Shown one piece after another: positions 13,390 through 22,429 of a DNA stretch of 64,000 nt (its first letter is position 1; each line of letters starts with the position of its first letter). The translations under genes were made by a program, and so were the position numbers. The notes below the pieces were generated by a model. It saw only the letters and a program-made list of their open reading frames with translations, ran no database searches and was not told the origin of the DNA. This DNA is from Marthasterias glacialis (lineage: Eukaryota; Echinodermata; Asteroidea; Forcipulatida; Asteriidae). The DNA lies in assembly GCA_911728455.2 (NCBI GenBank), contig OU452222.1, positions 1,852,001 to 1,916,000 on the forward strand. Direction: 5' to 3'.

Positions 13390-13630
13390 AATGGTTTGTC
13401 TTTAATCATGTGTTCTGCCATCTCAAACCTGATTGGTTAGTTTTCAATCATAACTTTTACTATCAAAAACCTGATTGGTTAGACTTCAATCTTGTGTTCT
13501 AATATCTAAAACCTGATTGGTCAGACTTCAATCATGTGTTCTGATATCTAAATCCTGATTGATTAGTATTCAATCATAAGTTCCACCAATTCAAGCCTAA
13601 TTGGTCGATCTTCAATTATGTGTTCGACTT
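13390..13630. repeat. 42-bp minisatellite, about 5 copies
   Basis: The motif cctgattggttag recurs at about 13429, 13471, 13513, 13555 and 13598, a steady 42-bp period. Copies are imperfect. Each contains attgg, the reverse complement of a CCAAT box. Confidence 0.85.
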
Positions 13631-13672
13631 TTACTACATGACATGCCTTAACTAAAACTTACATCATATTTG

Positions 13673-14261
13673 GGTCATTCCATGACACTAGGGACACCGT
13701 TACATCGTTACCACCTTTGGAGCTTTTTCACCACTTCACTAGTCTACTTCCTAAATCTTGCTCTACACAGTATAAATAATACCAAACATGAATCATAAAA
13801 AGGTTTTACTTGATTACTGTGGTGTAAAATAAATGTGATATAGTCCCTACGCTGATGTAAAGGGGACACCATAAGTGTGACATTTGGTGTCCCTGTTACA
13901 TTGTGACAAATATTTCAGCCATGTGTACTTTGATACCCATTAAAGAAGTTATTTTTTTATGGATTTGGCATCAAGTTTTTGAATACTGTAAATTTGTTTA
14001 TTACTTTCATAATACTGATAAATATGTGTTACAAGCATTATGTCCCTATTACATTGTTACCATGATTTTTTGTGAATATTATCAACAATATTGGGGACGA
14101 TGGTGTGGGATGGATTTGAAACTTTCTGAAATACTTCCAAAACCCAAATGTGATGAATGTGAAGAATGAAAAACATAAATTAGAATCAACAGTTTATTCT
14201 AACAAAAATGATCATATTAAAAAATGTCACAAATTGTGTCCCACCTTCATGGAATGACCCG
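13673..14261. mobile_element. Putative MITE with gggtcattccatga inverted ends
   Basis: A 14-bp inverted repeat, gggtcattccatga at 13673 and its complement tcatggaatgaccc at about 14247, bounds roughly 590 bp. The interior repeats variants of a short gtccc-(t)gttacat-gttac motif at least three times (13693, 13890, 14041). The 88-codon frame inside (13903-14169, plus) matches nothing I know and is probably incidental. No transposase is visible. Confidence 0.6.
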
Positions 14262-14869
14262 TTTCCTTCATGGTAACAATGTAGAACCATGTTGAAATAA
14301 AACTAAGCACATAACTCACCTTTTTAAAAACACAATAAGAACTGGTTATAGCTTTGGCTTTAAACAGTATAAAAATATAACTGTATATATTTAGACACAA
14401 ACATCATTACCAGATTATAAAACTAAACGCTTCTTTACTTTGGAAAGATGCATTATTGATACGGGTGAACCAAAAAATTTAAGAACAAACACAGAGCATT
14501 TGTACCTGCTTGTTTTCGTTGTGCTTGTTTCTGTGGTGATGTTCGGACGCATAAGGTCTTTCCATTTCATTCTAAAATGTCACCCAGGACTGTTTTACCT
14601 CCATGCCCTAAATCTAGAGAGAGTAAGCCTTTACTATTCATTTCTTGGCAAGTGTTCTTTAAAGTCTTTGTTTGATGGCACCGATATCATCATCATCATC
14701 TCGATGCCGCTGCTTCCTTTGGGATGATAAGTCCTTCCCAGGGTCCTGGCCATTTTCGGGATGAGTCTTCTTCAGTTTCTCACAGCGAATCTGCTCAAGC
14801 TTGACAGCGTCTGTCCAGATGAGAATGCTAGCTCCTGTGGAAATTAATTTTAATTGGGTGTATTATTTG

Positions 14870-15480
14870 TCCTGATGTTTATACTATAGAAACAAACCAG
14901 ACAAACTGGACTTCTAGCAGGATTCTTTTGGCGGAATTGCTGGAATATCTTTTTATTGAGATTACCGCTGGCACTAAGAAACCCTGACTTGAAAATGTCA
15001 AAAGAACAAAGATTCTTTTTATTGGCTGTCAAATTCACGTACCATGAATTGCAAAACATCGGCCACTACCTAGTGGAGGAGTGGACCTAAACACGGAACC
15101 ATGGCTCAATTCCCGGCTCACTCTCACTTGCCTCCATTCAGCTGAAATACAATGAATGAACAAAGGTGGAAGCATCTCAATGCCTCGTAATCCTTTTCTT
15201 GGAACAAAAGGACAAATGTCTATAATCAGGAATTACACAAAAAGCATCTCTAAATGGCCAGAAAATGCTAATATATTCAAGACCTTTTTTCTGCCTTGTG
15301 TGGGTGAAACAAAGCGTAAGACGACATATGTGTGTGGTCTGTTCCCACTCTGCAGTTGAATGACCAGGTGACCTTTGCTCTGGTGGTCCGAAATAACATA
15401 ATGGCGCCTTTACATGGCTTTCGTTTCCAGGCAGGGGAAACATTTGCGTGTAAACAGGACATCCGATGGTACATTACGGG
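14870..15480. repeat. Dispersed repeat, pair with 43810-44440
   Basis: This block reappears in reverse orientation at about 43810-44440: shared pieces include the gtgggtgaaac, aaatggccagaaaatgc, cctcgtaatcc and gcaggggaaacattt stretches in the same relative order. It lies in the last intron of the DDB2-like gene. There is no recognisable coding content. Family unknown. Confidence 0.65.
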
Positions 15481-15974
15481 TTCTCCCCATTAGAGGCCAA
15501 CCGGACTTGGTTATAGGCCAACTGGGGTTAGAATTTATCCGTTTGTGATCTTCATAATAGAACCCTGGCACTCAGGAGTAGACCCCTATCAGTGATAAGC
15601 CAATTAGTGTAATGAAGCTTGCCTGCAACCTTCAAATTCTTTTGCCTGGTGTATTTTTGTTTAACCTTTTGTGAGTATTATTTATTACAAGTTCATCAAT
15701 TGTCAGACAAATTAAATAATATGTTGGTTTCCTTTTCGAACCGTAGAAATCAGCTAAATATGAGCTGAGAACGTCTTTTTTTAATGTTTCTGTTGCTACA
15801 TTTGTAGACTACTGCAGGTCTGCAAATTTTACACTCAACTGCAGCTTCGTGCTAGAGGCATTGTATGGGATTAACTCGACAAGGTGTTGTTTACTTTAGC
15901 ACACAGGCTACTGGCTTTATGATAGCAGCTAAAACCAAAAGGATAAATACATCAGCGATTTTTGTCTCATGGGG

Positions 15975-16449
15975 GATAGACAATCCATTAAGCCCAGCCT
16001 ACTACCGTATTGACCAATCACAGCCTCCACAACGCCACTGAAAGTCCGACAAAGGTCCGACACGTTAAAAATTACATTAAAAAAGTAAACAAACCGCCGC
16101 CATTGTTCTGACATACATTTGAACAAACAACTGAACTAACTTTTTTTTAGTTTTGTTTTAATTATTTTTAATTTCGGTGTTGCAAATCCCATAGTAGTGG
16201 TCCCTGTAAAGTCGTTTAAAAGTGGTTTAACAGTGTTGTTGTCTGCATCGTTCTTTGGACTCAAGGCACTGCTCAAAAGGACACGAAACTAAATCCATAC
16301 CGTTCATGAAAACCATGCACGTGTGTGTATCCGATACGTGTGGGCCGCAACCAAACCACCGCCGCGCTGCGATCGTGGCAAGAAAGTCACGCCATAAGTC
16401 GTTATTAGGCAGTTGCTAAAGTAGGCGGGGCTTAATGGATCGGTCTATT
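15975..16449. mobile_element. Family A MITE (copy 1)
   Basis: Inverted ends read atagacaatccattaag on the left and cttaatggatcggtctat on the right. A conserved subterminal attgaccaatcacag follows the left end. It is nearly colinear with the copy at 52697-53155; shared internal pieces include aacgccactgaaagtccgac and cgatcgtggcaagaaagtca. There is no coding capacity. Confidence 0.85.
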
Positions 16450-16947
16450 CACCTAAATACTGGTTAAAGAAACTTGCATAATTAGGTGGTATTGGTGTTT
16501 ATGAAGTAATAAAGTACGTACCCATCCCTGATGCCAAGCTATCTCCAAGTGGACTGAACTGATTCAACTGAGGACCAAAAAACAAATTTTGAGAGTAAAC
16601 ATTTAAAGATTATCCAGTATCATATAACACCCAAGTAGATCGTTGTCTTTTGATTGAAGAATTGTAGGTCATGCGGCATTCATTAATCAAATTGTTACAT
16701 GGCCTACGTCGAAAACCATGCATTTTGGTACTATTCAACGTGCATTTTTGTCCCATCCTTTTATACTAGAGCTGTATGCTAGACTTTTTGAGTATCGCTA
16801 GACCACACCTCCTGTTACACACAGCAGTACAAAATTGCCCTCGAAGTAGATGCCAGAATGCAATCTTGTACATTTGTTTGTAAATCCCTGTAGTTTTGTC
16901 CTCCAAACAAATGACAATGTCCCAAAAAGATCTACTTGGATGTTTTA

Positions 16948-17118
16948 TGAAAATATTCTCTTCCTTGCACAAATGCACAACATTTGTGCAATGTAGAGAA
17001 TATTTTCATTTGTTGAATGGAACAAGTTGAATAGAGCATTCCATCTTTCGATGAATAAAACTATTTTCTCCACTGCACAAAGGTTTTGCATTCGTGCAAC
17101 GAGGAGAATATTTTCATA
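16948..17118. repeat. Two adjacent related palindromes
   Basis: The first (about 16948-17010) folds gaaaatattctc with gagaatattttc and ttgcacaaatg with catttgtgcaa. The second (about 17056-17118) folds ctattttctcc with the ggagaatattttc end and tgcacaaagg near a tgcattcgtgcaac segment. The two share end sequences, so they look like one element duplicated. They lie in an intron of the DDB2-like gene. Confidence 0.7.
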
Positions 17119-17832
17119 TTTTATTATCTTAAAACTCACAAAAATATTTCACCATTGCACTCACAAACATCCATTATTTGTATACCAACTGCCCACTGAG
17201 ATTTTGATTTAAAACATGCCAATTTAAAAAAAACTAAATTTCACCTGAACTGCCATCAATGATGTCGATGGTTTTTTTTTCTCCTTCCTGGCAACCGGGG
17301 AATTTTTCATCAGGGTATCGACCAACAACCACAAGATTATGAATCGGATGCCAGGCAGCCTAAAATAATAATTATAAATACATATTCATCATTAACATGA
17401 TTATCAATGATTAATTTTTTTTACATGCACTGAAGTACACACAGTACTATCAACTTTGAGGAAAATCATCAAATTAGGTGGTTGCTCCATTAAAAAACAT
17501 AACAGCGATACTGTTGAAACCCCTCAGCCCTTGTAAATATCCACAAACCATGTTCCTATTCCTGAGCACTGTGACCTTGACATTTGACCTCTTGCCTTAT
17601 CTCAAGTGAATCTGTAAATTCCAATTTTTTTTTTAGTCAAAATGCAAAAATCAACGCCATTTTGATGAATATCATGGAAATTCAGGAAAGAACTGAACTA
17701 AAAATTCCCTGTACAATAAAATGTACAGACTACTATTTTTGAAATGTGACATCATTGAATGTTTGTTCACGATTAAAATGTTTGTTTTAGAAGGGTATCA
17801 AAAACAAGGAAATTTGACACAAGGTTAGAGAC

Positions 17833-18047
17833 TTAAAGTGGCTGTGTCATCATGATTACAGCAGTAAATGGAACAACCCAGTTACTACGCGCGTGCGCGC
17901 CAGCGGTCACATCACAGTTTAACAAAGACGGCACCCTTCCTTTGTGTTTTGACCGCAAGCACAGGCGTGTGCAGTACCTGGGTGAGACTTCATCTTTCCA
18001 TGTACACCCACAGGCCTGCTACAATCATGATGACACAGCCCCTTTAA
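17833..18047. mobile_element. Family C TTAA-flanked MITE (copy 1)
   Basis: Ends are an inverted repeat of about 25 bp, ttaaagtggctgtgtcatc on the left and the complement of ttaaaggggctgtgtcatc on the right. TTAA at both borders is consistent with a TTAA target duplication as made by piggyBac-type elements, although it could be part of the end itself. It abuts the third preserved exon of the DDB2-like gene. A second copy is at 40841-40929. Confidence 0.8.
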
Positions 18048-18287
18048 TTGTAAGGACTCATTCTGTCCCATAGGGGTCCTGCTAAGATCCTCAATTCTCC
18101 GTGCTGATCTGTTGTTAATAACTATGTCCCATCTGGACTGAAATGTGCTGTAAAAAAACAATAACAAAACAATTAAAAAAAACTTTGAACAAATCAAAAG
18201 TCCTTGTAAAAAAGCTTAGCAAAGGAAGACTGACCATACAAGACATGCTTGTTGGATACACAAATAAGCAACAATGACCTTTTATTA

Positions 18288-18345
18288 GCTGTTCCGACTT
18301 AGCAGTCGGAACAGCTATTGATTTCAGTCTGATTATTAGCTGTTC
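18288..18345. repeat. Short hairpin repeat, agctgttccgact
   Basis: attagctgttccgact is followed at once by its complement agtcggaacagct and, after about 20 bases, by a third direct copy. The unit resembles the end of a foldback element. It lies immediately upstream of the LINE fragment. Confidence 0.65.
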
Positions 18346-18750
18346 CGACTAAGGTAATGGTACGTTGGATTTGCTCAGCCAAGATCTCTGACAGAGTGCC
18401 CCTGGATGAACTAAGAGCACGTCTAGGTATCCTCAACATCGCGGATGTTGTCAGTTGGGGTCGACTGCGCTAGTATGGGCACATCCAGCGCATGAGTGAT
18501 GCAAAATGGCCAAAGAAGGTACTAGATCTACAGGTAGAGGGCGTCCATCCACGTGGTCGCCCAAGAAAGCGCTGGATGGACAACATCCCAGATGATCTCA
18601 AGGGCATCAACTTGAACCTTATCCACGACCGGGAGGCATGGAGAAATGTAATCAGATCATGCCGACATGACCACGAATGCGTCCAACTCTCGACTACGGG
18701 GAACAAGAGACGTTAAAAGCATTGATGATGATGATGATGATGATTATTCC
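18346..18750 (+). mobile_element. Non-LTR retrotransposon (LINE) 3' fragment
   Basis: The plus-strand frame reads the conserved tail of a LINE reverse-transcriptase ORF: RVPLDELRARLGI, GRLR, YGHIQRMSDAKWPKK, then GRPRKRWMDNIPDDLK and DREAWR. One in-frame TAG stands where the family normally has Trp before YGHIQRM. The element ends in a (gat)n tract at about 18722-18745, as expected of a LINE 3' tail. It is 5' truncated. The clade is not certain. It lies in an intron of the DDB2-like gene. Confidence 0.8.
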
Positions 18751-18754
18751 ACTT

Positions 18755-18960
18755 CATTTTGCGTACTCAAAATCATTTTGGTTACGCTAAGTCATTTCAC
18801 TTTACTCATAACAATTTGGCTTATTCGGAATCATTTTGCTTACTCTTGCAAGCATTTGGTTATTCAGAATCATTTCGCTTACTCAAAAACATTTTGCTAA
18901 TGCCAAGTCATCGCTTACTCAAAATTATTTCGCTTACTCAGAATCACTTCAGTTATTGAA
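18755..18960 (+). repeat. Degenerate ~21-bp minisatellite
   Basis: About ten imperfect repeats of a ~21-bp unit resembling cttactcagaatcatttcg directly follow the (gat)n tail of the LINE fragment. Confidence 0.7.
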
Positions 18961-19044
18961 AAGTTCAGTTGTCGTGTATTTCTGATAATAAAACCGCCTT
19001 GCACTGTAACCCATAGACCCAAGATACCTATGAACAGAAGCTCT

Positions 19045-19215
19045 TAAAGATATGTCAATTTAATATGTGGGAGGAAAACCTCAACTGGGGAAAACCCACT
19101 CAATCTTGTAGGGCCTGAAAAGCAAGTTCACATGCGAGGCCCAGGCCCTTGGAGGGACTAAAACCAGGGTCCACAAAGGTGAAAGGCACAGAAGAATCCA
19201 CTAGGCAAACTGTGT
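19045..19215 (-). mobile_element. tRNA-derived SINE, partial (copy 1)
   Basis: On the minus strand the body gggttttcccc..gttgaggttttcctcccacat is preceded by a degraded tRNA-like head (gcctagtggattc, ggttttagtccc). The same body and head order are found at 52020-52185 with a better preserved head. It lies in an intron of the DDB2-like gene. Confidence 0.65.
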
Positions 19216-20983
19216 ACATATGTGTGCAGTGACTTGACTTGATCACTTTATACACCACTGACAGATATCCAAGCAACCTGACTATTCACTCACCCGAGTT
19301 AATCAGTTTCTTATGTGGTAGTTCTTAGAGGGCGCTTTTACGATCTGTAACCATTCTCACATCCCAGACCCTGTTGGTTTTGTCCTTTGATGCAGAAACC
19401 ATGAGCCAATCACATTGCTTGTTGAATTCACAATGGTTGGCTTTGGCTTTATGGAGCCGTTTAGTCCAGAGAACCTAAAGAAGACAAATTTTTGTCAGGG
19501 GTAAATTTAAAACTTCCAGAGCGGCATTCCATTTTCTGAATGAATGGTTTGTTAAGTGCATGTATTACACATACCTTCCCAACATCTTTCTCCATCATCG
19601 TCATATTGCCAACATTGTCACCAGCTTGAAAAAGTTGCCTTGCATAGCTGACACCATTGCAGCAGTACCAGTGACTGTGTCCAAAATAAACATTCAACAA
19701 AATAAAATCTATTCAAAATCAGGCACTGACCTCTTGTCATACATTAATAAGGGAATAAAAGAGTTGTGACTAGTGTTAATTGGCCGTTTAAAACCCTTGC
19801 CCACCCTTGCTCCCCCCTCTCCCCCCACCACATGGGATTGAAAAAATGCACGAATTGAATAGTTTGATAACAACAATTATGCCTTTGCCTCCAGCTAGCC
19901 CTCTACCCCTCCAAATGAAAATGACTAATTACGCCACTGGTTTTCACGTTTTACAAAAGAAGGTTTTAGGGAAATCCTACTGTCCCATTAGCTGTTAAAT
20001 TTGCACATGTTGAAGCTAACGCTTGAGTGTGTATAAAGTCAGGAAGGCACGATGCCCAGGTTCCAAAACTTTTCAAGTTATGGGGCCATCAACATGCAAT
20101 TCGTTAAATGGCCTTTTGACTGTGTTCTTTCTCTGTGATATTTGATACTCCTTATCAGCTTCAGAGCCTGTCTGTGGTCAATGCCACTATCTGGCATCAA
20201 TTATGTTGTTTATCAATTCAGTAAGCCTGTACAGAGACCTGGCTGTTTGATCACAGACAAAACTGCACAGGTGACAACTTGTTTTGATTTATTCTTGGGA
20301 ACATCTGTGCCCAGAGGGCAGCACAGTATGTTTATGCTCAGAGTGCTAGGCGGAAATTTAGAGTTTCGGGCAGGCAGGCCTGCTTGGGGGCGCCCACCGA
20401 GTAGCCACAACACTGTTCAGAGCATTATTTCAGAATGACAGCTTTGATGCATATTTACATTCATGCAACTGCAGTTTGTTTAAAAAAAGAGTACAGTGCC
20501 AGGCACAGCAAGACTTTGTTAACTTCATTTTCAAATCTTCAATGGCACAGCTAAGACCAAAAAATGAGGAAATCAGCTGATCAGCTGAAAAGGTGCATGC
20601 CTGTTAACAAAAAGAATAGAATCATGGCGATTACTAAGGAAAGACCTATGATGTGAGTGAAGCCAATTATAAAGTAACCTTGCAACCTCACAGTTCTAGG
20701 ACTACTAGAAGCAAGTTCTGTATGGCTTACAAGATGTGTTAGTCTATGAGGGGTCGTATATGACTAAATGAACTATTACGAATATAAGACTGAACTAAAT
20801 AGGCCTATAGGCCTAAGACTAAGAGCAAAACCATATTATTTTAGAGCAAAATAATATAAGGGCAATTGAGCAAAACCAATATACGTGTAAAGGATCACAG
20901 ACCAGGGGTGGAGTTCACAAAAACTATTTCTAACTTAGGACTAGTCTTAACTTATGACTAGTCCTATAACTAGTATTAGTATA

Positions 20984-21170
20984 CACATATGGACTGGCAA
21001 TGAGGAAAAGAGTGCACGTCTATGCAACCTGAGGGCCTGTGAGTGACCGGAAGAGGCTCCTATTTCCCGAGGCCGAAGGCCGAGGGAAATAGGACCCTCT
21101 CCCGGTCACTCACAGGCCCCAGGGGTGCATAGACGTGCACTATTGCCTGAATAATGCAAGTCCATATGTG
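20984..21170. repeat. Large imperfect palindrome
   Basis: cacatatggact at 20984 pairs with agtccatatgtg at about 21158, and the inner arms continue to pair: gtgcacgtctatgca with tgcatagacgtgcac, gcctgtgagtgaccgg with ccggtcactcacaggc, and ctatttccc with gggaaatag. The centre is near 21077. A further ttataacacacct (about 21173) pairs with aggtgtgttataa (about 21437), suggesting a nested or composite foldback element. Confidence 0.8.
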
Positions 21171-21548
21171 TTTTATAACACACCTCAGTCCAAAATGTCG
21201 GTTAGAAGAGTAAATCGCGTTTTTTTGGCCGACAGACACCGCCATTTTCGTTCTCTTGAGGGCGCTGTTTGCCAGTCAATAGTTTTGGGGTTTTTAAACT
21301 TTTTCCCGCTTTGCGAACTATTTCCCCCAAATGAAGCGCGTGCGGTGCGTGTGGTGCAGATTTCATGCACTAGGCTATTATTACTAGTTCACCCCACGCG
21401 ACCATGTTTCAGCCAATCAGGATAAAGAACCAGGGAGAGGTGTGTTATAATAAGGACTATGTTTTTAAATAAGTCCAGCGTATTGCATTGGCACAATGTA
21501 TGGGGCTATAATTTGACCTAAATTAAGAGAGATAGAGTGGCAGCCGGA

Positions 21549-22026
21549 TACTCCTAGAACTATGCTCGTTCCGCTATCGTCTCCACGAACCTCAGAGTGA
21601 CATGTACAAAATCCTATTCGAAACTTTTTGCCCATCACGTTTACATGGCTACAGTTCTTTTTTGAAATCAGATCTCGCCAAAACTAGCCCATACGACCAG
21701 CGCACCGCATACCAGCATACCAGTTAATTTTGCAACTCCGGTCGCCATATTTGTTGCAATACTGTTTGAATGGGATCTGAACTACGGTGAGAATTTATCA
21801 CTTTTTACTACTTTTAGTTTGCGGAGTGGATTTTCTGGACCCGTGCAACGCTCGATGAGAGTTGAAAGAACACATAGAGCCTAGTTTTGGCGAGATCTGA
21901 TTTCAAAAAAGAACTGTAGCCATGTAAACGTGAAGGGCAGAAAGTTTCGAAGGATTTTGTAGTTGTACATGTCACTCTTCAGGAAGACGATAGCGGAACG
22001 AACCGCAGTCATTACCTCTAGGAGTA
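21549..22026. mobile_element. Mutator-like (MULE-type) MITE with 9-bp target duplication
   Basis: Long terminal inverted repeats of about 140 bp (21549-21687 and 21881-22026) start tactcctaga and share long runs such as cgttccgctatcgtct and acgtttacatggctacag. The 9 bases gcagccgga lie directly outside both ends (21540-21548 and 22027-22035). Long inverted ends plus a 9-bp target duplication are the hallmark of Mutator-like elements. Only about 190 bp of spacer remains and no transposase is visible, so it is non-autonomous. It lies about 400 bp upstream of the GST start codon. Confidence 0.85.
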
Positions 22027-22429
22027 GCAGCCGGATAGGCCTACGGCATTTTTGCCTACCTTTCAACTAATTCTGGACGTAATACTTTACAAACTGGACA
22101 ACAAATGAGTACTTACAGAGGTTCTCGGGTGAAAATATTTTGGTTTGAAGATACACGTGAGCAGACGACATTTGTTTCTTTTCTTTTCTTTTTTGACAGC
22201 CGGCCAGACATTGAATACGCATGCGTAGTTTTGGAAGCCGCAAAAGCGGGGGCGCTCTCTACATAATTACAAATAAATTTTTCTCAAAGTCTCTGTGAGA
22301 ATTTATTTCAAAATATTGCGCCCTCAATAGTTCTGCCACAGCAGTATCAAGCAAGTGGTGCACCGTTTCCACCGTTTCGACAAGTGACTAAGCGATTTTA
22401 GCAAACTAGGGAACAGTAAAACGTGAACG

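Larger units (their letters stand above)
10811..14658. other. Gene-free AT-rich spacer with small repeats
   Basis: No coding exon with recognisable homology was found on either strand. An AT-rich stretch with an 18-base T-run near 11486 and a tail-like aatcaataaatg near 11930 could be the 3' end of an old retroelement, but I cannot name one. Small repeats listed separately occupy part of the region. Confidence 0.6.
14659..19674 (-). pseudogene. DDB2-like: DDB2-like WD40 gene, disrupted
   Basis: Six exons match animal DDB2, the UV-lesion-binding WD40 subunit of the DDB1-CUL4 ubiquitin ligase. In transcript order they are 19575-19674 (WYC..GV, GDNVGNM), 19294-19474 (CDWLMVSAS, the DDB1-docking box VWDVR), about 18048-18147 (FSPDGT, LLTTDQHGELRI), 17245-17359 (AAWHPIHNLVVVGRYPDE), 16522-16567 (LNQFSPLGDSLASGM) and 14659-14834 (ILIW plus an acidic-basic tail). 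Splice signals and phases agree between the exons that join. Two in-frame stops interrupt it: TAA after RKSAL in the second exon and TAG after SPDGT in the third. A TTAA-flanked MITE sits at the end of the third exon. The segments expected to give HPHRHFQHLTPIK and GKMMCQLYDPESSGIS were not found, nor was the N-terminal half up to about 22429. I infer a recently inactivated copy; assembly errors are an alternative. Confidence 0.8.
19675..22429. other. Intergenic region between DDB2-like gene and GST gene
   Basis: I looked here on the minus strand for the N-terminal WD40 exons of DDB2 and found none. The frame at 20142-20438 shows no family features. A large palindrome and a Mutator-like element, listed separately, take up the right part and sit close upstream of the GST gene. 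Confidence 0.55.

Noticed and set aside
16766-16978. Candidate for the missing DDB2 exon (GKMMCQL... segment)
   Set aside because: A faint resemblance (GIYKQMY) exists but the required donor site and reading phase do not fit.
20142-20438. 98-codon plus-strand frame near the DDB2-like gene
   Set aside because: It is not similar to DDB2 on either strand and shows no domain.
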